This document shows positions 22,758 to 33,660 of a stretch of 64,000 bases of DNA, one piece after another. Source of the stretch: Coptis chinensis (lineage: Eukaryota > Streptophyta > Magnoliopsida > Ranunculales > Ranunculaceae); NCBI GenBank assembly GCA_015680905.1, contig CM027383.1, forward strand, positions 92,764,001-92,828,000. The letters run 5' to 3'. Both the position numbers and the translations under genes were made by a program. The notes below the pieces were generated by a model. It was not told the DNA's origin. It worked only from the letters and a program-made list of their open reading frames with translations, and made no database searches. Position 1 is the stretch's first letter; each line of letters begins with the position of its first letter.

Positions 22758-23060
22758 CACTACACCATAACTGGCTATTTGCAACGACAAAAAACCGTTG
22801 CTAATAATTTTTCATAGCGCTTTTAAGCGTTACAAATATATGGCGATGGGTAAAGCGTTGGGAATATTTGCAACGGTTAATAAGCGTTGTAAAAGAAATT
22901 TCCAACGGTCAATAAAGCGTTAGTAATATATTAAAAATATTACCAACGGTTCTTAACCGTTGCAAAGTTGTTTGTTAATTTAAAAAAATAATTTAAAAAT
23001 CATTTGTAAAGGTTATAAACCGTTCTTTGATGGGTTGCTAATAAAAAAATTAATTTCTCA
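22758..23060. repeat. Left TIR and subterminal repeats of nested CACTA
   Basis: Several AACGGTT...AACCGTTG and GCGTT...AACGC inverted motifs lie close together, as expected for transposase-binding arrays of CACTA elements. Confidence 0.75.
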
Positions 23061-23234
23061 TATTTTGTAGCCACATTGCTTTATGTGCAAGCTTAATCAA
23101 GGCCAAAATTACAACTTTACAAGTCTGCAAAGTAAACTTCCGAATTGGAACAAAACCTTAAAAACAGTAATTAGTTATAATAATAACAATTATGATACTA
23201 GTACTGATGGTCGACAAATAATGACCATACTTAC

Positions 23235-23650
23235 ATCAGCAATTAGAGGGCACAAAATATCTTCTTGGCCATATTGTTTACTAGCAACAACAACTTTCAT
23301 ACGGAGAACAACTTCATCCTTGTTCCTTACATCCATAATCTCTGAACCTTAGCTTCCTCTACCAACTCATCTAAAAGTTCAATTGCCTGAAAAATAAATA
23401 TACAAAAAAGTCTCAATTCATACACTTTATCAAGATGAGTTCTTTCCAAATATAAATATAAACCTTAGCAATAGCTTTAGTGTATCCACTAATAATTTCA
23501 CTTTCGGGTGCAATCCCACGACGATAAGCTCCTCAAACATTTTATAAAAGTTCCCAGAAAATGATATCGTTAGATTAGCTCCATCACCAATTTCCTCATG
23601 CTATGCCTTTCCGGCTAACACTAATATCTTTGCTCCAATAGTCTCCTCAC
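23235..23650 (-). pseudogene. Captured T-complex chaperonin subunit theta (CCT8) fragment
   Basis: Two - strand exons. The first (about 23464-23650) reads AKILVLAGKA, a TAG stop, HEEIGDGANLTISFSGNFYK, MFEELI and, after a frame change, ESEIISGYTKAIAK before a donor. The second (23235-23386) starts after a good acceptor with AIELLDELVEEAKVQ, shifts frame, then gives MDVRNKDEVVLRMKVVVAS and KQYGQEDILCPLIAD before a GTAAG donor. The GDGAN motif is the conserved ATP-site loop, equivalent to GDGTT in other CCT subunits, and marks theta. CCT8 is a cytosolic chaperonin subunit for actin and tubulin folding. Here it is a fragment with a stop and frameshifts. Confidence 0.82.
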
Positions 23651-23689
23651 ATGCGGGGATAGTCTCCTCCTCCTGCGGCGGTTTGTCAC

Positions 23690-26250
23690 CTCCAACATCC
23701 ATGTTGCGGATTGTATCCATCTAAGTATCTTTGGGACTCCATTAACACTCTTGAAAAATAAAATCAAGTTGTTCAAGATCTGATATGAGAAGTCACGAAA
23801 GTGATAAAACCAAGAACTCAACAGGCAAGTTCCATGTGTCCTCACCTCAAAGTACTTAATTAGATGGCAAGAATTGCGCCCCAATGGTCCAACATATATT
23901 TCTTCTCCTCCTCGTTTCATTAGGAAGAGCTGCAAGCATGTAGAAAGACTTAATACTTACCCACCTTTAGTTGTACGGATATATATATGCGTGACTCAAC
24001 CACAGTAATGCGGTCGGGATCCGGGAACTCTAGGACAATTGTCTTGGTGTGTCAAATTTGTCAATAATAACTAGTATATGTATGTCAATCTTTTGAGTCC
24101 TTGGAACCCCACCCCTATCGTCAAAATGTAACCGACAACTGCTGTCATTGACAATCTCATACCTCATCAAGCGCCTCAAAAATGTCAATGCTAGGCTGGT
24201 GAATGGTGCACACCACAGTTCTTCCTGTGTCCCTTTGTGTTCCTCACGGTCCTCATCCTAATAGCGGTTGCTCGGCATCAAGTCAGAGGTTGGTTCATCC
24301 ATGAAAATTATGGAGGGATTGGCAACCGGCTCAAGCTGCAATAGTGAGCGCTTTGCGCTTGATACGTTGAGAGCCCATTCCTCGGGCAACCCTACTAGTG
24401 CTCCCCGAAAGTGATTTCAGTTCAACAAGTTCCATGACTTCCTCAATAAACATCTGCGACATTAGATTTCCAAGTTAGATAATACCATGTATACGAAGAG
24501 CATAAGAAAGACACAATGAACTGAGCAACAAACCTTTCTAGTTGCTAAAATCAACTCGGGGAGGTAGCGAAAGCCATGCGAATATACTAAGGACTCGTGA
24601 AACTGTTACATTCAATTCGGTGGATATTTGTCCATTCCGCGTGGCCTGAAATTCGAGCAAAGGTTTCACGGTTCTTTGGATAACCGGATATGGTGATTGT
24701 TCCATCTATATATCCACCAATTTTCCTTCTAGCCAAACCGTCCATCAATATGGTCTTACCTCGCTCCCATCGACACCCATTAGTCTTTGTAAGGACTCGG
24801 CTGAAACGCGCACCACTTATGCCCCGGAAGCATAAGTCGATCTTCTTCTATACCTTGGACTTTCATCTCCTGTAGGCTTACTTTTATTAAATTTTTACTT
24901 TACAAAACACGGAGAATCTTGAATGAAGGTTAGGTTACTAAACCATAATTGGTACTTCACTTACCAATTGGCATGTCTCTGAGAATATTTAATATCTTCA
25001 AATGTGATGGAATGAGGTGTAAATGGGAGAACCATTCCTTTCTTGCTCGACTACCTTCACCACTTGTGTCAGTTATAGCGGACCACGAATGAACACTGCT
25101 TGGTGTAATTTCATTACGATGGCAATCCAAGAGGTTAGATGAAAATTACGTGGTGGTGGAAGCAACAGCGAAATACCGAAACAGGATTCAACTTACCAAA
25201 ATTGTTTGATTGCTTCAAAGATCTCTTTCCTTTGGATGATAGTTCAACACCTTCAATTTCACCGGTTCTATTAGCATGCTTCTCTTTCGGTAGCGCCTTC
25301 TCGAGAAGGCGCTTGTGATGTCCCAACTATTGACAATTAATCGAGGTAAGAAATCGATCTTGTTCATTGTCAAGAAAGTAAGGTATCGATATTGTTAAGA
25401 TATGCAAGGGACGAGTGAAGATGATGTTAAAGAGTACAGCGTATCCAACCAATGCTCTAGCACCAATCCGATTACCGGTTTGAACTTGTAAAGACTCCAC
25501 GAGACTCGAACCGGGACTCCCAAAGTTTTATTTTGACCCGGGGAAGAATCTATCAAAATCAAGAAAACCGACTTAGTTCTGACTAGAAAGTAGCTTACAT
25601 TTAATTCATTTTAGTCACGAGATTCTTACATGACTCCAACTATGCCCGAGAAACTCATTCCGCGGCAATTGCATTTCGACCGTCGTCAAAGGTGAGCTCC
25701 GGTAGCCCCAAATCCACCATTTCTTTATATCCTTTGTTAGGCGTAAAGAATATTTATGTCGGACATATTCTTTGGTAGACATTGTCTATTAAGATCCTGC
25801 TGGAAACATACAACACAAATATTACGGCACCCTTGAGTGCTTTGGTGCATGTTGAGAACTCTAAGGAGTAAGGGCGGTAATAATGAATTGCATTAGCCAC
25901 GGCTAGTAAGTAGTAACACGGATAACATGTTCATGTAGCGAGGCAAATATAACATATAGGCATTTACTATGTACAAGAACTTCTGTCGACCTTTTTAAAC
26001 AAAGTGGTTATATGGCGGACAACACTATGGTGTCTTATCGACGAAGTGTTGCCACACGGTTATTTTTAATCACTTGAAAGTTGACTTTAAATTTTACCTC
26101 TCGACATAATATATCCACCAAGCGACAATACTACAAGCAACACAAAGATCCAAGTGTATTAGCTATAACCATCTCTCTAGACACTCCTGCAACTACCGAG
26201 AATAGGCCCATGACCATTTGATCAATTAATGATGGTAGTAGAAAGTAATG
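23690..26250 (-). pseudogene. Captured PDR-type ABCG transporter fragment
   Basis: Blocks run in correct order on the - strand. They are a late TMD1 stretch (REMVIANTLGSLCCL, about 26200), WIWGYRSSPLTTVEMQ with NEFLGHSWSH (about 25640-25740), and the inter-domain linker (25135-25326). GMVLPFTPHSITFEDIKYS (about 25000), the second Walker A region ([19 protein letters not shown], about 24750) and [18 protein letters not shown] come next. Then come the ABC signature/Walker B zone (FIEEVMELVELKSL; HNFHG-stop-TNL for the FMDEPTSGLD motif; GRTVVCTIHQPSIDIFEALD, about 24160-24470) and LFLMKRGGEEIYVGPLGR with ATWMLEVT (23700-23935). PDR proteins export terpenoids, hormones and toxins at the plasma membrane. 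Many stops occur and Walker residues are changed, so it is a dead copy. Confidence 0.85.
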
Positions 26251-27587
26251 TCTCAACAACCTGCAACAAGGCAATCCAAAGACGTCATTGAAAGCTAAAA
26301 AGAAGAGAACTCTAACCTCTCTGGCTGAAACTTATGTCTCGGAACTTCGAAAATGAGACCATATAAAAATTTCATAACTTGAACAAGATGGATAGGTTTC
26401 TAAATCAAAGTTATCGAAATCAATAAAGTTACCTTTAGTGCACTTTTCACGGACTCAATGACTCAAACTCAACAAACCAAAGAATCCCCTCCTGGCGAGT
26501 AACAACCAATAGAGAACCAAAACCCACATTAAAAAAAAAAAAAATTGCAACCTATGATATGTTTGACAAATGTTAATTAAGGAATGAGGAGAGTATATAT
26601 TAGTACTTCCCGACTTGTATACCATTTGGTCCGATTTTTCCCAAAAGTTTTGAACTCTTCCTCGACTTACGAAATTTGAAGCATTTAAGGGCAAACTCTT
26701 TACATAGATAGAGTAGGTATAGAATGTTTGCGACTCTGAGATCCAATACCCAAATAAACAAATCTTAGAGATACACGAACACATAATCAAGCACAATTCC
26801 TTTTAGTAAAGCATCAATAAAAACTCAAGAGTATGGTTTGGAAAACTGATTATCATACTTTAGCCGATTTGAAGAGTCAACTCCTTTCTAGTTTCAACTA
26901 CTTATTAGTTCAAAGACGAAACAATAGTTAATAAACAAAATAAATAGAATATAATGAGTGAAAGAGAGAGTTAAAAAATGCACCTTTTGGAATTATATTC
27001 AATATATGTGTTATTCTGGTAAAAGTCTAGTCATGGAAAATTATGGTGAAAGGTGCTACAATTCCGCGTGGTTTCTCGGTGAGAGAGTGTGTGTGGTCGA
27101 GAGAAAGATAAGGGTGGCTAGGGCAAAAGGAAAGTGAGGGAGATGGGGGCCGAAGTGGTGAGTGTTTCATTTGGAAACTCCATTAAGTGTAGCCAACAAT
27201 CTAGCAAGGCATGTGAGAAAGTTTGATACCATCTCATTTCAAGGAAGAAGGAAAGCTTAAAGCTTATCCAAGAACATACAAAAACAAAAATATTTCACTG
27301 CTCAAACACATGCACCAACACTCGACAGTATAACAAAATTCAGTGTCTTCCAATGGGATCATTCCAAAACTTGCATGATTAGACTTATTCTAGAACTGCA
27401 TTTTAAGTTAATGAGAAACTGAATATATTTCCAAATATTCAGTGAAAATCTACAACAAAAAACTGGATAGGGGCACAAGTTAATGAGAGAAGCCTAAACA
27501 AAATTAACAAAAAACAAAAAAAACAAAAAAGACAATCAGATATTTCACTAAACCAAACCAAAAAAAAAGAAGGAAAGAGAGACTCAC
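26251..27587. other. CACTA interior, no identified gene
   Basis: AT-rich. It may hold more decayed PDR exons upstream of 26250, but no motif is clear. The frame at 26455-26796 has no recognised domain. Sequence 27060-27200 is purine-rich. Confidence 0.3.
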
Positions 27588-27990
27588 AGTGAATGCATTT
27601 TCCACCAAATGAAATACAGGCCCTTGCATACCAACAAGCTCATCAAAGGGCACATCTTCAGCACCATCAACATCATCCAAACCATCAAACATCTGTTTAA
27701 CTTGTGCCTCAAGACGTGCTGCTTGCATTTCCAGCCTGGCAGCGACATTCTCTGCATTTCTTCTAATCATTTCACCAGCCCCAACAATACCTTGACCACC
27801 ACCAACATTCTCAACGTCATCCATTCTATTTGCCACAACAGGTGGTCTTCTAGCAGCACGAGCACCGTCATCTCTCTCAACATCCTGACCACCACCACCA
27901 ATCTCCCTTAAATGTCTAAAATAATCCCTCAAAGAAGTAGCTCCAAGAAATATAAAAACAATACTAGCAGAAAGTAATATACATGACTCA
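27588..27990 (-). pseudogene. Captured exon of SUD1/DOA10-type E3 ubiquitin ligase
   Basis: The - strand frame reads LSASIVFIFLGATSLRDYFR and HLREIGGGGQDVERDDG. It continues RRNAENVAARLEMQAARLEA, VKQMFDGLDDVDGAEDVPFD and ELVGMQGPVFHLVENAFT, then a GTGAGT donor. This is a characteristic region of plant SUD1 (CER9), the DOA10/MARCH6-like ER membrane ubiquitin ligase in ER-associated degradation and sterol and wax control. The N-terminal RING-CH domain and the other membrane segments are absent. The frame is open across the exon, so this is the best-preserved captured piece in this element. It is still only a small part of a protein of about 1,100 residues. Confidence 0.82.
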
Positions 27991-28146
27991 AAAACAATCT
28001 ATGTGCCTCACTAAAACTCCTGACAAATGACAACCTCCAAATCCAAAATGTAATAAACAGTATTATAAGTAGCTAAACTGAAAGTACAAACACAAGTCGT
28101 AAAATAAACTGCAAAATCTAGCTCCCTTAAATCTAGCTCTCACAAA

Positions 28147-28690
28147 TTTCAGTGAGTAAAGATATTTTCCGCTTCCTGTGAGCGCTCTTTCCAAAAGTCT
28201 TCTTTGTACAAAAGAGCATTCTTTCTATTATGAGCGGCCTGAAAACGCAAGTGAAAGTATGTGAACAAATAACTGCTGAAAACGCAAGTGAAAGTATGTG
28301 AACAAATAACTAAACTTTGCACCTACTGCTAGTCAAACTTTAAGTTATTACACAAAAGAACATACTACAAAATACTCACAAAAATATCTAATTCCTTAGG
28401 ATATGGTGCTTCTACATAGGCAAAAACGACAAGAATTTGTTTGGAGTCTTTGAAGTTGACACACAATGTGACGGATTTGAGGTGACTATAAGTTCCTTGT
28501 AATCCCTCTCTTGCAGTATTAATTGGGGACAGCTGGAAACCAACAGAGAAAACAAAAGTCACTAAAGTCGGGAACTAAATTGTATGAAGACAAACATATA
28601 GGATTATAAGAATGCCAAAGAAACTTACCTCCGTGAACTGATAGTCAATAAAAAATTGCTGAATTTCATCTAGCTGCCCACAAACTCTTG
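28147..28690 (-). pseudogene. Captured multi-exon fragment, gene not recognised
   Basis: Three - strand exons have good splice sites. The first ends at 28629 (GQLDEIQQFFIDYQFTE, then GTAAG). The second, 28380-28532, is 51 codons (LSPINTAREGLQGTYSHLKS, then KQILVVFAYVEAPYPKELDI, then a GTGAGT donor). The third starts at 28238 (AAHNRKNALLYKEDFWKERS). The phases match between the first two and the translated pieces look like real conserved protein. I do not recognise the family. It lies between the SUD1 exon and the right end of the CACTA element and is probably another captured host gene. Confidence 0.55.
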
Positions 28691-28989
28691 GAAAGGTAGC
28701 ATATTTTGTGTTTGCTAGATTGTTGGCTACACTTAATGGGGGGGATAGAAAGAAACGGCGTACGAGATGATGATATAAACTGGATCTGGATCGAGATGAT
28801 GATTTTGAGGAAAAAGAATTTCAATTTTAGGGATTTTGAAATGCGTACGAGAAGGTATTGAGCCTTGAGCTTCTTGAATTGAATAGAGAGAGGAGAGCGA
28901 CAGAAGAGTGTAGCGGTTGTGAGAGAGAGAAGGGGAGGAGGCTGGAGAGTGTAGAGGGGAGAGAGAGACAGAGGAGAGAAAATAAAATT

Positions 28990-29185
28990 ATGTTTTAAGT
29001 TTTTAATTTGTAACACTTCACAAACGCTTTTTAAGCGTTAACAATTAATTCCTGAAATTCACTTAAATAAACCAACGCTTTACAATATTGTCAACGCTTA
29101 TGTAGCGTTGGTAACTTGCTAACGGTAAATAACCGTTGCAAAGCAAAAAATGTGCGTGTTGCAAATATCCTATTATGGTGTAGTG
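28990..29185. repeat. Right subterminal repeats and TIR of nested CACTA
   Basis: AACGCTTTTTAAGCGTT, AACGCTTATGTAGCGTT and AACGGTAAATAACCGTT palindromes lie just inside the right terminal repeat. They mirror those at 22758-23060. Confidence 0.75.
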
Positions 29186-29188
29186 GTG

Positions 29189-29470
29189 GGAGTAGTTCTT
29201 CTCAGCTAGCAACAATGTCTTGCTTGTGAAGTAGATTGGTTTCTCTGCATTCTATTCCTCTTTGAAGAGAATGAACTGAACTGATAGCGAAGTCAGACAC
29301 AGCTAAGTACAACCCCAGCGTTTCACCATCGATCGGTTTTGCCAACACAGGTGGTGTTGTCAAATAATCCTTGAGAGTAGAGAACGCTTGGTGGTATTGC
29401 TCGTTCCATGATAACTGTTCGCTCTTCTTGAGAATTTGTAAGAAAGGTCAGTATTTGTCTGATGCTCTCG
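29189..29470 (-). pseudogene. Tat RNase H, N-terminal half
   Basis: The - strand reads LKDYLTTPPVLAKPIDGETL, then LGLYLAVSDFAISSV and, in shifted frames, the NAEKPIYF and LLAEKNYSH region. It runs straight up to the CACTA insertion. It continues with IEKAVLALL on the other side at 22757. At least two frame changes are present. Confidence 0.75.
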
Positions 29471-29477
29471 ATATGAA

Positions 29478-30410
29478 TCAGTTTAGAGCTACCACCATTC
29501 TTGATATTTTATGTATCTGCTTCTTTGTTTTTGGGTCGGGCATGTCCAAGAACGATCGAATATGATATGGGTTTGCTTCTATCCCACGTTGTGAGACCTG
29601 ATACCCCAGAAACTTCCCAGAGGACGCTCCAAAGAGGCATTTCTTAGGGTTAAGCTTCATCTGAGTTTGCCGAAGTCTGGAGAACGCTTGTGTGAGGTGA
29701 TCTAAGTGATCTCCAGCTTTCTTGCTTTTGATGACCATGTCGTCTATGTTGACTTCCATGGTGTCACCTAACATGTCTTGGAACATATCGGTGATGAGTC
29801 ACTGGTAGGTCGCTCCAGCGTTCTTAAGGCCAAACGGTAAGACGTTGTAACAGTAAATCCCTTGCTTTGTTACGAATGAAGTTTTCTTTTGGTCTTCTTC
29901 TGCTAGTGGGATTTGGTTGTAGCCACTGTAGGCATCCATGAATAACAAGAGCTCGCGGCCACAGGTCTGGTCCACAAGTCGGTCGATTCTTGGTAATGGG
30001 AAACTATCCTTAGGAGTTTCATGATTTAGGTTGGTAAAGTCCACATAAAGGCAAACTGTGTCGTTCTTTTTTGGGACTGCTACTATGTTAGCAACCCATT
30101 TGGGGTAATCGACCTTCCTAATGAAGCCAACCTTTTTGAGATTTTCGACCTCTTCATTGATTATTTTTTGAAATATAAAGGATAACTTTCGAGGTCGTTG
30201 GCAAACTGGTTTAGCATTTGGGTTAACGTTTAACTTATGACATGCAATATTATGATCAATTCCAGGCACATCAATGTATGACCAAGCAAAAACATCTTCA
30301 TTTAATGATAAAAAGCTTACAAGTTGTGCCTTGAGAGTAGGATCAAGGTTAGCTCCTACATACATGGACTTAGGGTCCTCTTCAGTTCCTAGGTTGACCT
30401 TTTCCTTCAA
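29478..30410 (-). pseudogene. Tat reverse transcriptase
   Basis: The - strand frames 30410-29799 and 29786-29478 cover the reverse transcriptase palm and fingers. Visible motifs are FAWSYIDVPGIDHNIACHKL, VAVPKKNDTVCLYVDFTNLN, LLLFMDAYSGYNQIPLAEED and VLPFGLKNAGATYQ. After a stop at about 29800 come VNIDDMVIKSKKAGDHLDHL, LNPKKCLFGASSGKFLGYQV and a thumb region. The catalytic YxDD box reads NIDD, so the tyrosine is lost. That change and the stop after ATYQ mark it as inactive. It is the core gene that copied the element RNA into DNA. Confidence 0.9.
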
Positions 30411-30817
30411 CTCTGTCTGAACAGCCGCCTCAATGGGTTGAACGACCTCTGAGGTCTTGGTCTCTTACGGTGTCTCCTTGACCTGAAGCGGTGGGGCGAC
30501 CTCTGGACGGGGTCTGGACTTCTAGAAAGATGTTTTGACCGATGCCCCAATGTTCTCCTTTGCGAGTTCGCTGTGGGGGGTCTTAGTCAAGGTCTTGACC
30601 TCAAAGATGAAGTTTTTGGCCATCTTAGTTTTGGCGATCTCTCTGATATTTTTGACTTTTTGAGTGAAACCCCAGCAAGCTTGTTAACTGAGAGGATCTG
30701 ATTACAATTGTAGGCATCGAGCTAGTTGCTTCTGAGCTCCATCATGCCTCTAGGGCCAGGAAAGCGTAAAACTTGATGGAGTGTTAATGGCACTGCTTGC
30801 ATCTTGTGGATCCAATG

Positions 30818-31360
30818 TCATCCTAAAATAGCAATATAGGATGAGTTGACATCCAAAACGCTGAAGCGCGTATTGATGTTGACCTTGTCTTCGTGCAACC
30901 CAACTGAGATAGGTAGAATGATGTCTCCTATTAGGTCGGCTCGTGATCCGTTGAAGCCATAGAGGGGGGCTATTGGATCGATCATGACTGACATGGGCAT
31001 GTTCATCTCCTTAAGGGTGCGGTAGAATAGGATGTCACACGAACTACCTGGGTCGATCAAGACGCGCTTGACAGTCCAATCGTTGATTTTGACGTGGACC
31101 ACCAAGTCGTCATTGTGTGGGAGACATACCTTGTGGAGGTCGGCCTCAGTGAAAGTGATGTCTCCAGAGTTACGGGAAATTGCGTGTGGGGCAGGAGCCA
31201 CTTGTGAGGAGAACTGGTAGACTATTTGGAAGGCGCCTACCCGTCTCTTTTTCTCCCTCATGGACGTGACAGAGTCGTCCTGGAAGGTGATCATGTTGAT
31301 CGTTCTATTGTTATCTATGTCAGATGAATGTTGGCGATGATCGTGACGAGATCGATTCAT
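30818..31360 (-). pseudogene. Tat aspartic protease region
   Basis: The - strand reads ITFTEADLHKVCLPHNDDLV, VHVKINDWTVKRVLIDPGSS, CDILFYRTLKEMN and PLYGFNGSRADLIGDIILPI. It ends in YIAILG. This is the retroviral-type protease fold. The catalytic D-T/S-G triad reads DPG, a change that probably kills activity. The stretch 30411-30817 between it and the reverse transcriptase is the decayed linker. Confidence 0.82.
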
Positions 31361-31800
31361 AGAGCGTCCTCAAGGGCAGGAGCGATCTCGGTTGTAGTTG
31401 CGTGGAGGAGTTCGGCTTCACTCTCTGCGAGCCATGAGCTTATGGCATAGGTTGCCATTGGCTATATATGTATAATGCTTGATATGGCCTACCTCAATGA
31501 GGTCTTGGAGGCAGTGCTTGAGTCCGTGGCATTCGTTGGTCTCATGACACTTTGCTTCGTGGAAAGCGCAGTATGGCTTTCCTGGTGTGTCTTCTGGCCG
31601 CTTTATCTCAGGTCAGTAATAGGCCGCTATTTTTATTTTCTCCTGTATGTAGTTTAGAGATCTTGTCGGCCGGCGAACTTTGGCGCCGTGTGCGCCCCGG
31701 TACCTGTGCACGTCTTGTGGTGCGGGTCGCGTTTTGAGGGCAGGAAGCGTCTCGAGATTGTTGCGACTTCCTTTTGTTCACCATCGTGATCTAAAGCTTC

Positions 31801-32640
31801 CTATAACTTTATATATTTGTACACGCGAGTGTACAAGTCTTCCAGTTTTTCAGGACACTCCTTCATGAGTGACCTATATAGCCAGGTGTTTTTTCGGATT
31901 GCCTTGGTGAATGCCAAGGTTACAAAGGACTCTTTGAGGTTGCTTTCTATAGACAGCAAGTCTGTCTTGAATCGCCCTAAGAAGGAGCAGATTGACTCAT
32001 CTTTCTTCTGAGACAGTATGAAGAGTGAGTCGACGTCGGTTTTCTTACGTCTATTATGGACGTAATGATTAGCGAACTGGTCGGTTAACTTTTGGAAGCT
32101 ATCGATGGAGTTTGGCTCCAGTGAGTAGAACCAGTCGAGGGCTCCTTCTTTCAGACTTGCAGGAAACAAGCGGCATTACAAGTAGTCGAACTCTTGTGCA
32201 CTGTAGAGTGCGAGGCTCTAGATGTAGCGAGCTATATGTTGACCAGGACACGTACTGCCATCATACATCGTAAAGCGTGGCTGAATAAAATCGTGTGGGG
32301 AGGGTTTACTGATTACCTCTGTTGTGAATGGGGATGCTCGATAAGTTTTCAGCATCTTCTGGACGATCTGAGTGGCGTCCTTCTTCACAGTTCTCCTGGT
32401 CAATTCGCTGGGACAGCTCGTTGATTTGCTGGTTCACCGTTAATACCGTCATCAGCGGTGACTCCGTTGGGGTTCTGTGCTGCCACCTAACTTTTGAGTG
32501 GGGTGTTTTCCTATTGTAGGGTGATACTGTCATTCATGGTTCCCATATAGGCGGCCATGTTCTTCATTTGTTCTTGTAGGATGTCCATGCTTCGTGGGCT
32601 TGAGATTTGTTTGAAAGTTTTTCTGGTTGAATGGTTGTGA
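31801..32640 (-). pseudogene. Tat gag polyprotein
   Basis: The best piece (32169-31801) reads LKEGALDWFYSLEPNSIDSF, QKLTDQFANHYVHNRRKKTD and LGRFKTDLLSIESNLKESFV. This is the retrotransposon gag domain that forms virus-like particles. Further N-terminal pieces at 32218-32533 are in other frames (SPFTTEVISKPSPHDF, then MYDGSTCPGQHIARYI). The region 31361-31800 toward protease is broken and partly Arg/His-rich. Several stops and frameshifts are present. Confidence 0.82.
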
Positions 32641-32655
32641 ACTCAAGAAATCGAG

Positions 32656-32670
32656 CCACAGACGGCGCCA
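32656..32670 (-). other. Primer binding site of Tat element
   Basis: Directly inside the 5' LTR the - strand reads TGGCGCCGTCTGTGG. The TGGCGCCG start is typical of Tat/Athila-type elements and can pair with the 3' end of a tRNA such as tRNA-Asp. The tRNA assignment is inferred. Confidence 0.6.
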
Positions 32671-32671
32671 A

Positions 32672-33268
32672 TGTAAGGGTTAAGTTTGGTTAACCTTACA
32701 AATGTAGGCAGTTTATGGGGAAGATGGTGTTTGGGGTTGGATTTGACCGAGTTCGTATGGACGAACTGCCTACTTATCAAGTTTTCTCTCTGGGGGGGGG
32801 GGGGACTTAAATCAGGTCAGACGTAGTTCGTCATCCTCTTTATATAGGCAAGGTGTCTGCGCCTCTCGCATTCCCGCATCAGGTCAGATCAGTCTTCAGG
32901 TCACTCCTCAGTCTTGATTGCGAGTTATGGAAATTTATCATGAAGCGTGCCTGAAGCTCCAGCCTTAATAGCTGTAATAAAGATATACGTTACGAGCCGT
33001 TGTGGAACGAAATGAGTGAACGCTATGAATGTCGCTTCTGGATGAGATCGTCCATTCATCTCGAGTCACTTTGAAGCGAGCTCGCAGGACGATGGTGTGG
33101 GATCGATTGGTGATGAAGTCGCTCTGGACATGAGTTGATTATATTGCTTGCCTGATTCGAGTCACTATGAAGCGAGTTCTGAGAACAAAAATACTAGGTC
33201 GGTTAGTAGTTCTGTATGTGCTGGACACGTGTCTAGTATCCATTGGTTATGGATATTACTCCCTCACA
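32672..33268 (-). repeat. 5' LTR of Tat element
   Basis: This is the right copy of the LTR, from TGTAAGGGTTAAG to TTACTCCCTCACA. It is the promoter-side LTR for the - strand element. Its outer 80 bp differ from the other LTR at one site only, while the rest is much more diverged. Confidence 0.92.
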
Positions 33269-33273
33269 TTATC

Positions 33274-33660
33274 CATCAGTTTGTACGCTTTATCCAACCA
33301 TTTTTCCTCGCTTTATCCAACCATTTTTCCTCCTAAGACCTCTGAACATGGCATTGTAAGTAATTACATTTGGGAGTATTCCTTTAACTTTCATGTCATC
33401 CATCAAAGCAACTGCATCTTCGATCTTCTTTTCTTTACAAAGAGAATCAATCAAAATATTGTATATCACGGTATTGGGTGGAACTTTTGAAGTGGAACCC
33501 ATGAGTTCTGAAAATTTCCGACGCTTTATTGAGTTTGCCAGCCTTGCAATACCCTTGGAATATTACTGCACCAAAGGTAACCACACTGGGTACAAGACCT
33601 TGTTCAGTCATCTTTGTCATTAGTTGCTGGACAATTTCAAAATTCCCCGATTTGCTAAAA
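33274..33660 (-). pseudogene. PPR protein fragment, N-terminal part (interrupted gene)
   Basis: The - strand blocks FSKSGNFEIVQQLMTKMTEQ, GLVPSVVTFGAVI and GYCKAGKLNKASEIFR lie in one frame. After a frame change come GSTSKVPPNTVIYNILIDSL, KIEDAVALMDDMKVKGILPN and VITYNAMFRGLRRKN. These are three to four 35-residue pentatricopeptide repeats. A 24-bp direct duplication at about 33291-33338 (AAAAATGGTTGGATAAAGCG twice on the - strand) disrupts the frame just before the retrotransposon site. The gene continues at 15927-15676. It is captured host sequence inside the Pack-MULE. Confidence 0.82.

Larger units (their letters stand above)
22758..29185 (-). mobile_element. Pack-CACTA element inside Tat RNase H
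   Basis: The ends are CACTACACCATAACTGGCTA at 22758 and, on the other strand, CACTACACCATAATAGGATA from 29185. The element is 6,428 bp, with the exact 3-bp duplication GTG at 22755-22757 and 29186-29188. This is diagnostic for CACTA. Subterminal motifs AACGGTT/AACCGTT and AACGCTTTTTAAGCGTT fill the first and last 250 bp. No transposase gene was recognised. The interior carries - strand fragments of CCT8, a PDR-type ABCG transporter, SUD1/DOA10 and one unidentified gene. It is a non-autonomous gene-capturing element. Confidence 0.93.
15928..33268 (-). mobile_element. Tat-lineage Ty3/gypsy LTR retrotransposon with nested insertions
   Basis: Two LTRs (15928-16535 and 32672-33268) both start TGTAA and end CCCTCACA. 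They are flanked by the 5-bp duplication TTATC at 15923-15927 and 33269-33273. Coding order on the - strand is gag, protease, reverse transcriptase, RNase H, a second RNase H, then integrase. On the opposite strand, between integrase and the 3' LTR, there is an additional ORF. The dual RNase H and antisense ORF are known features of the Tat lineage. A hAT MITE (21022-21497) and a CACTA element (22758-29185) are nested inside. Without them the element is about 10.4 kb. All genes have stops or frameshifts, so it is inactive. Confidence 0.92.
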
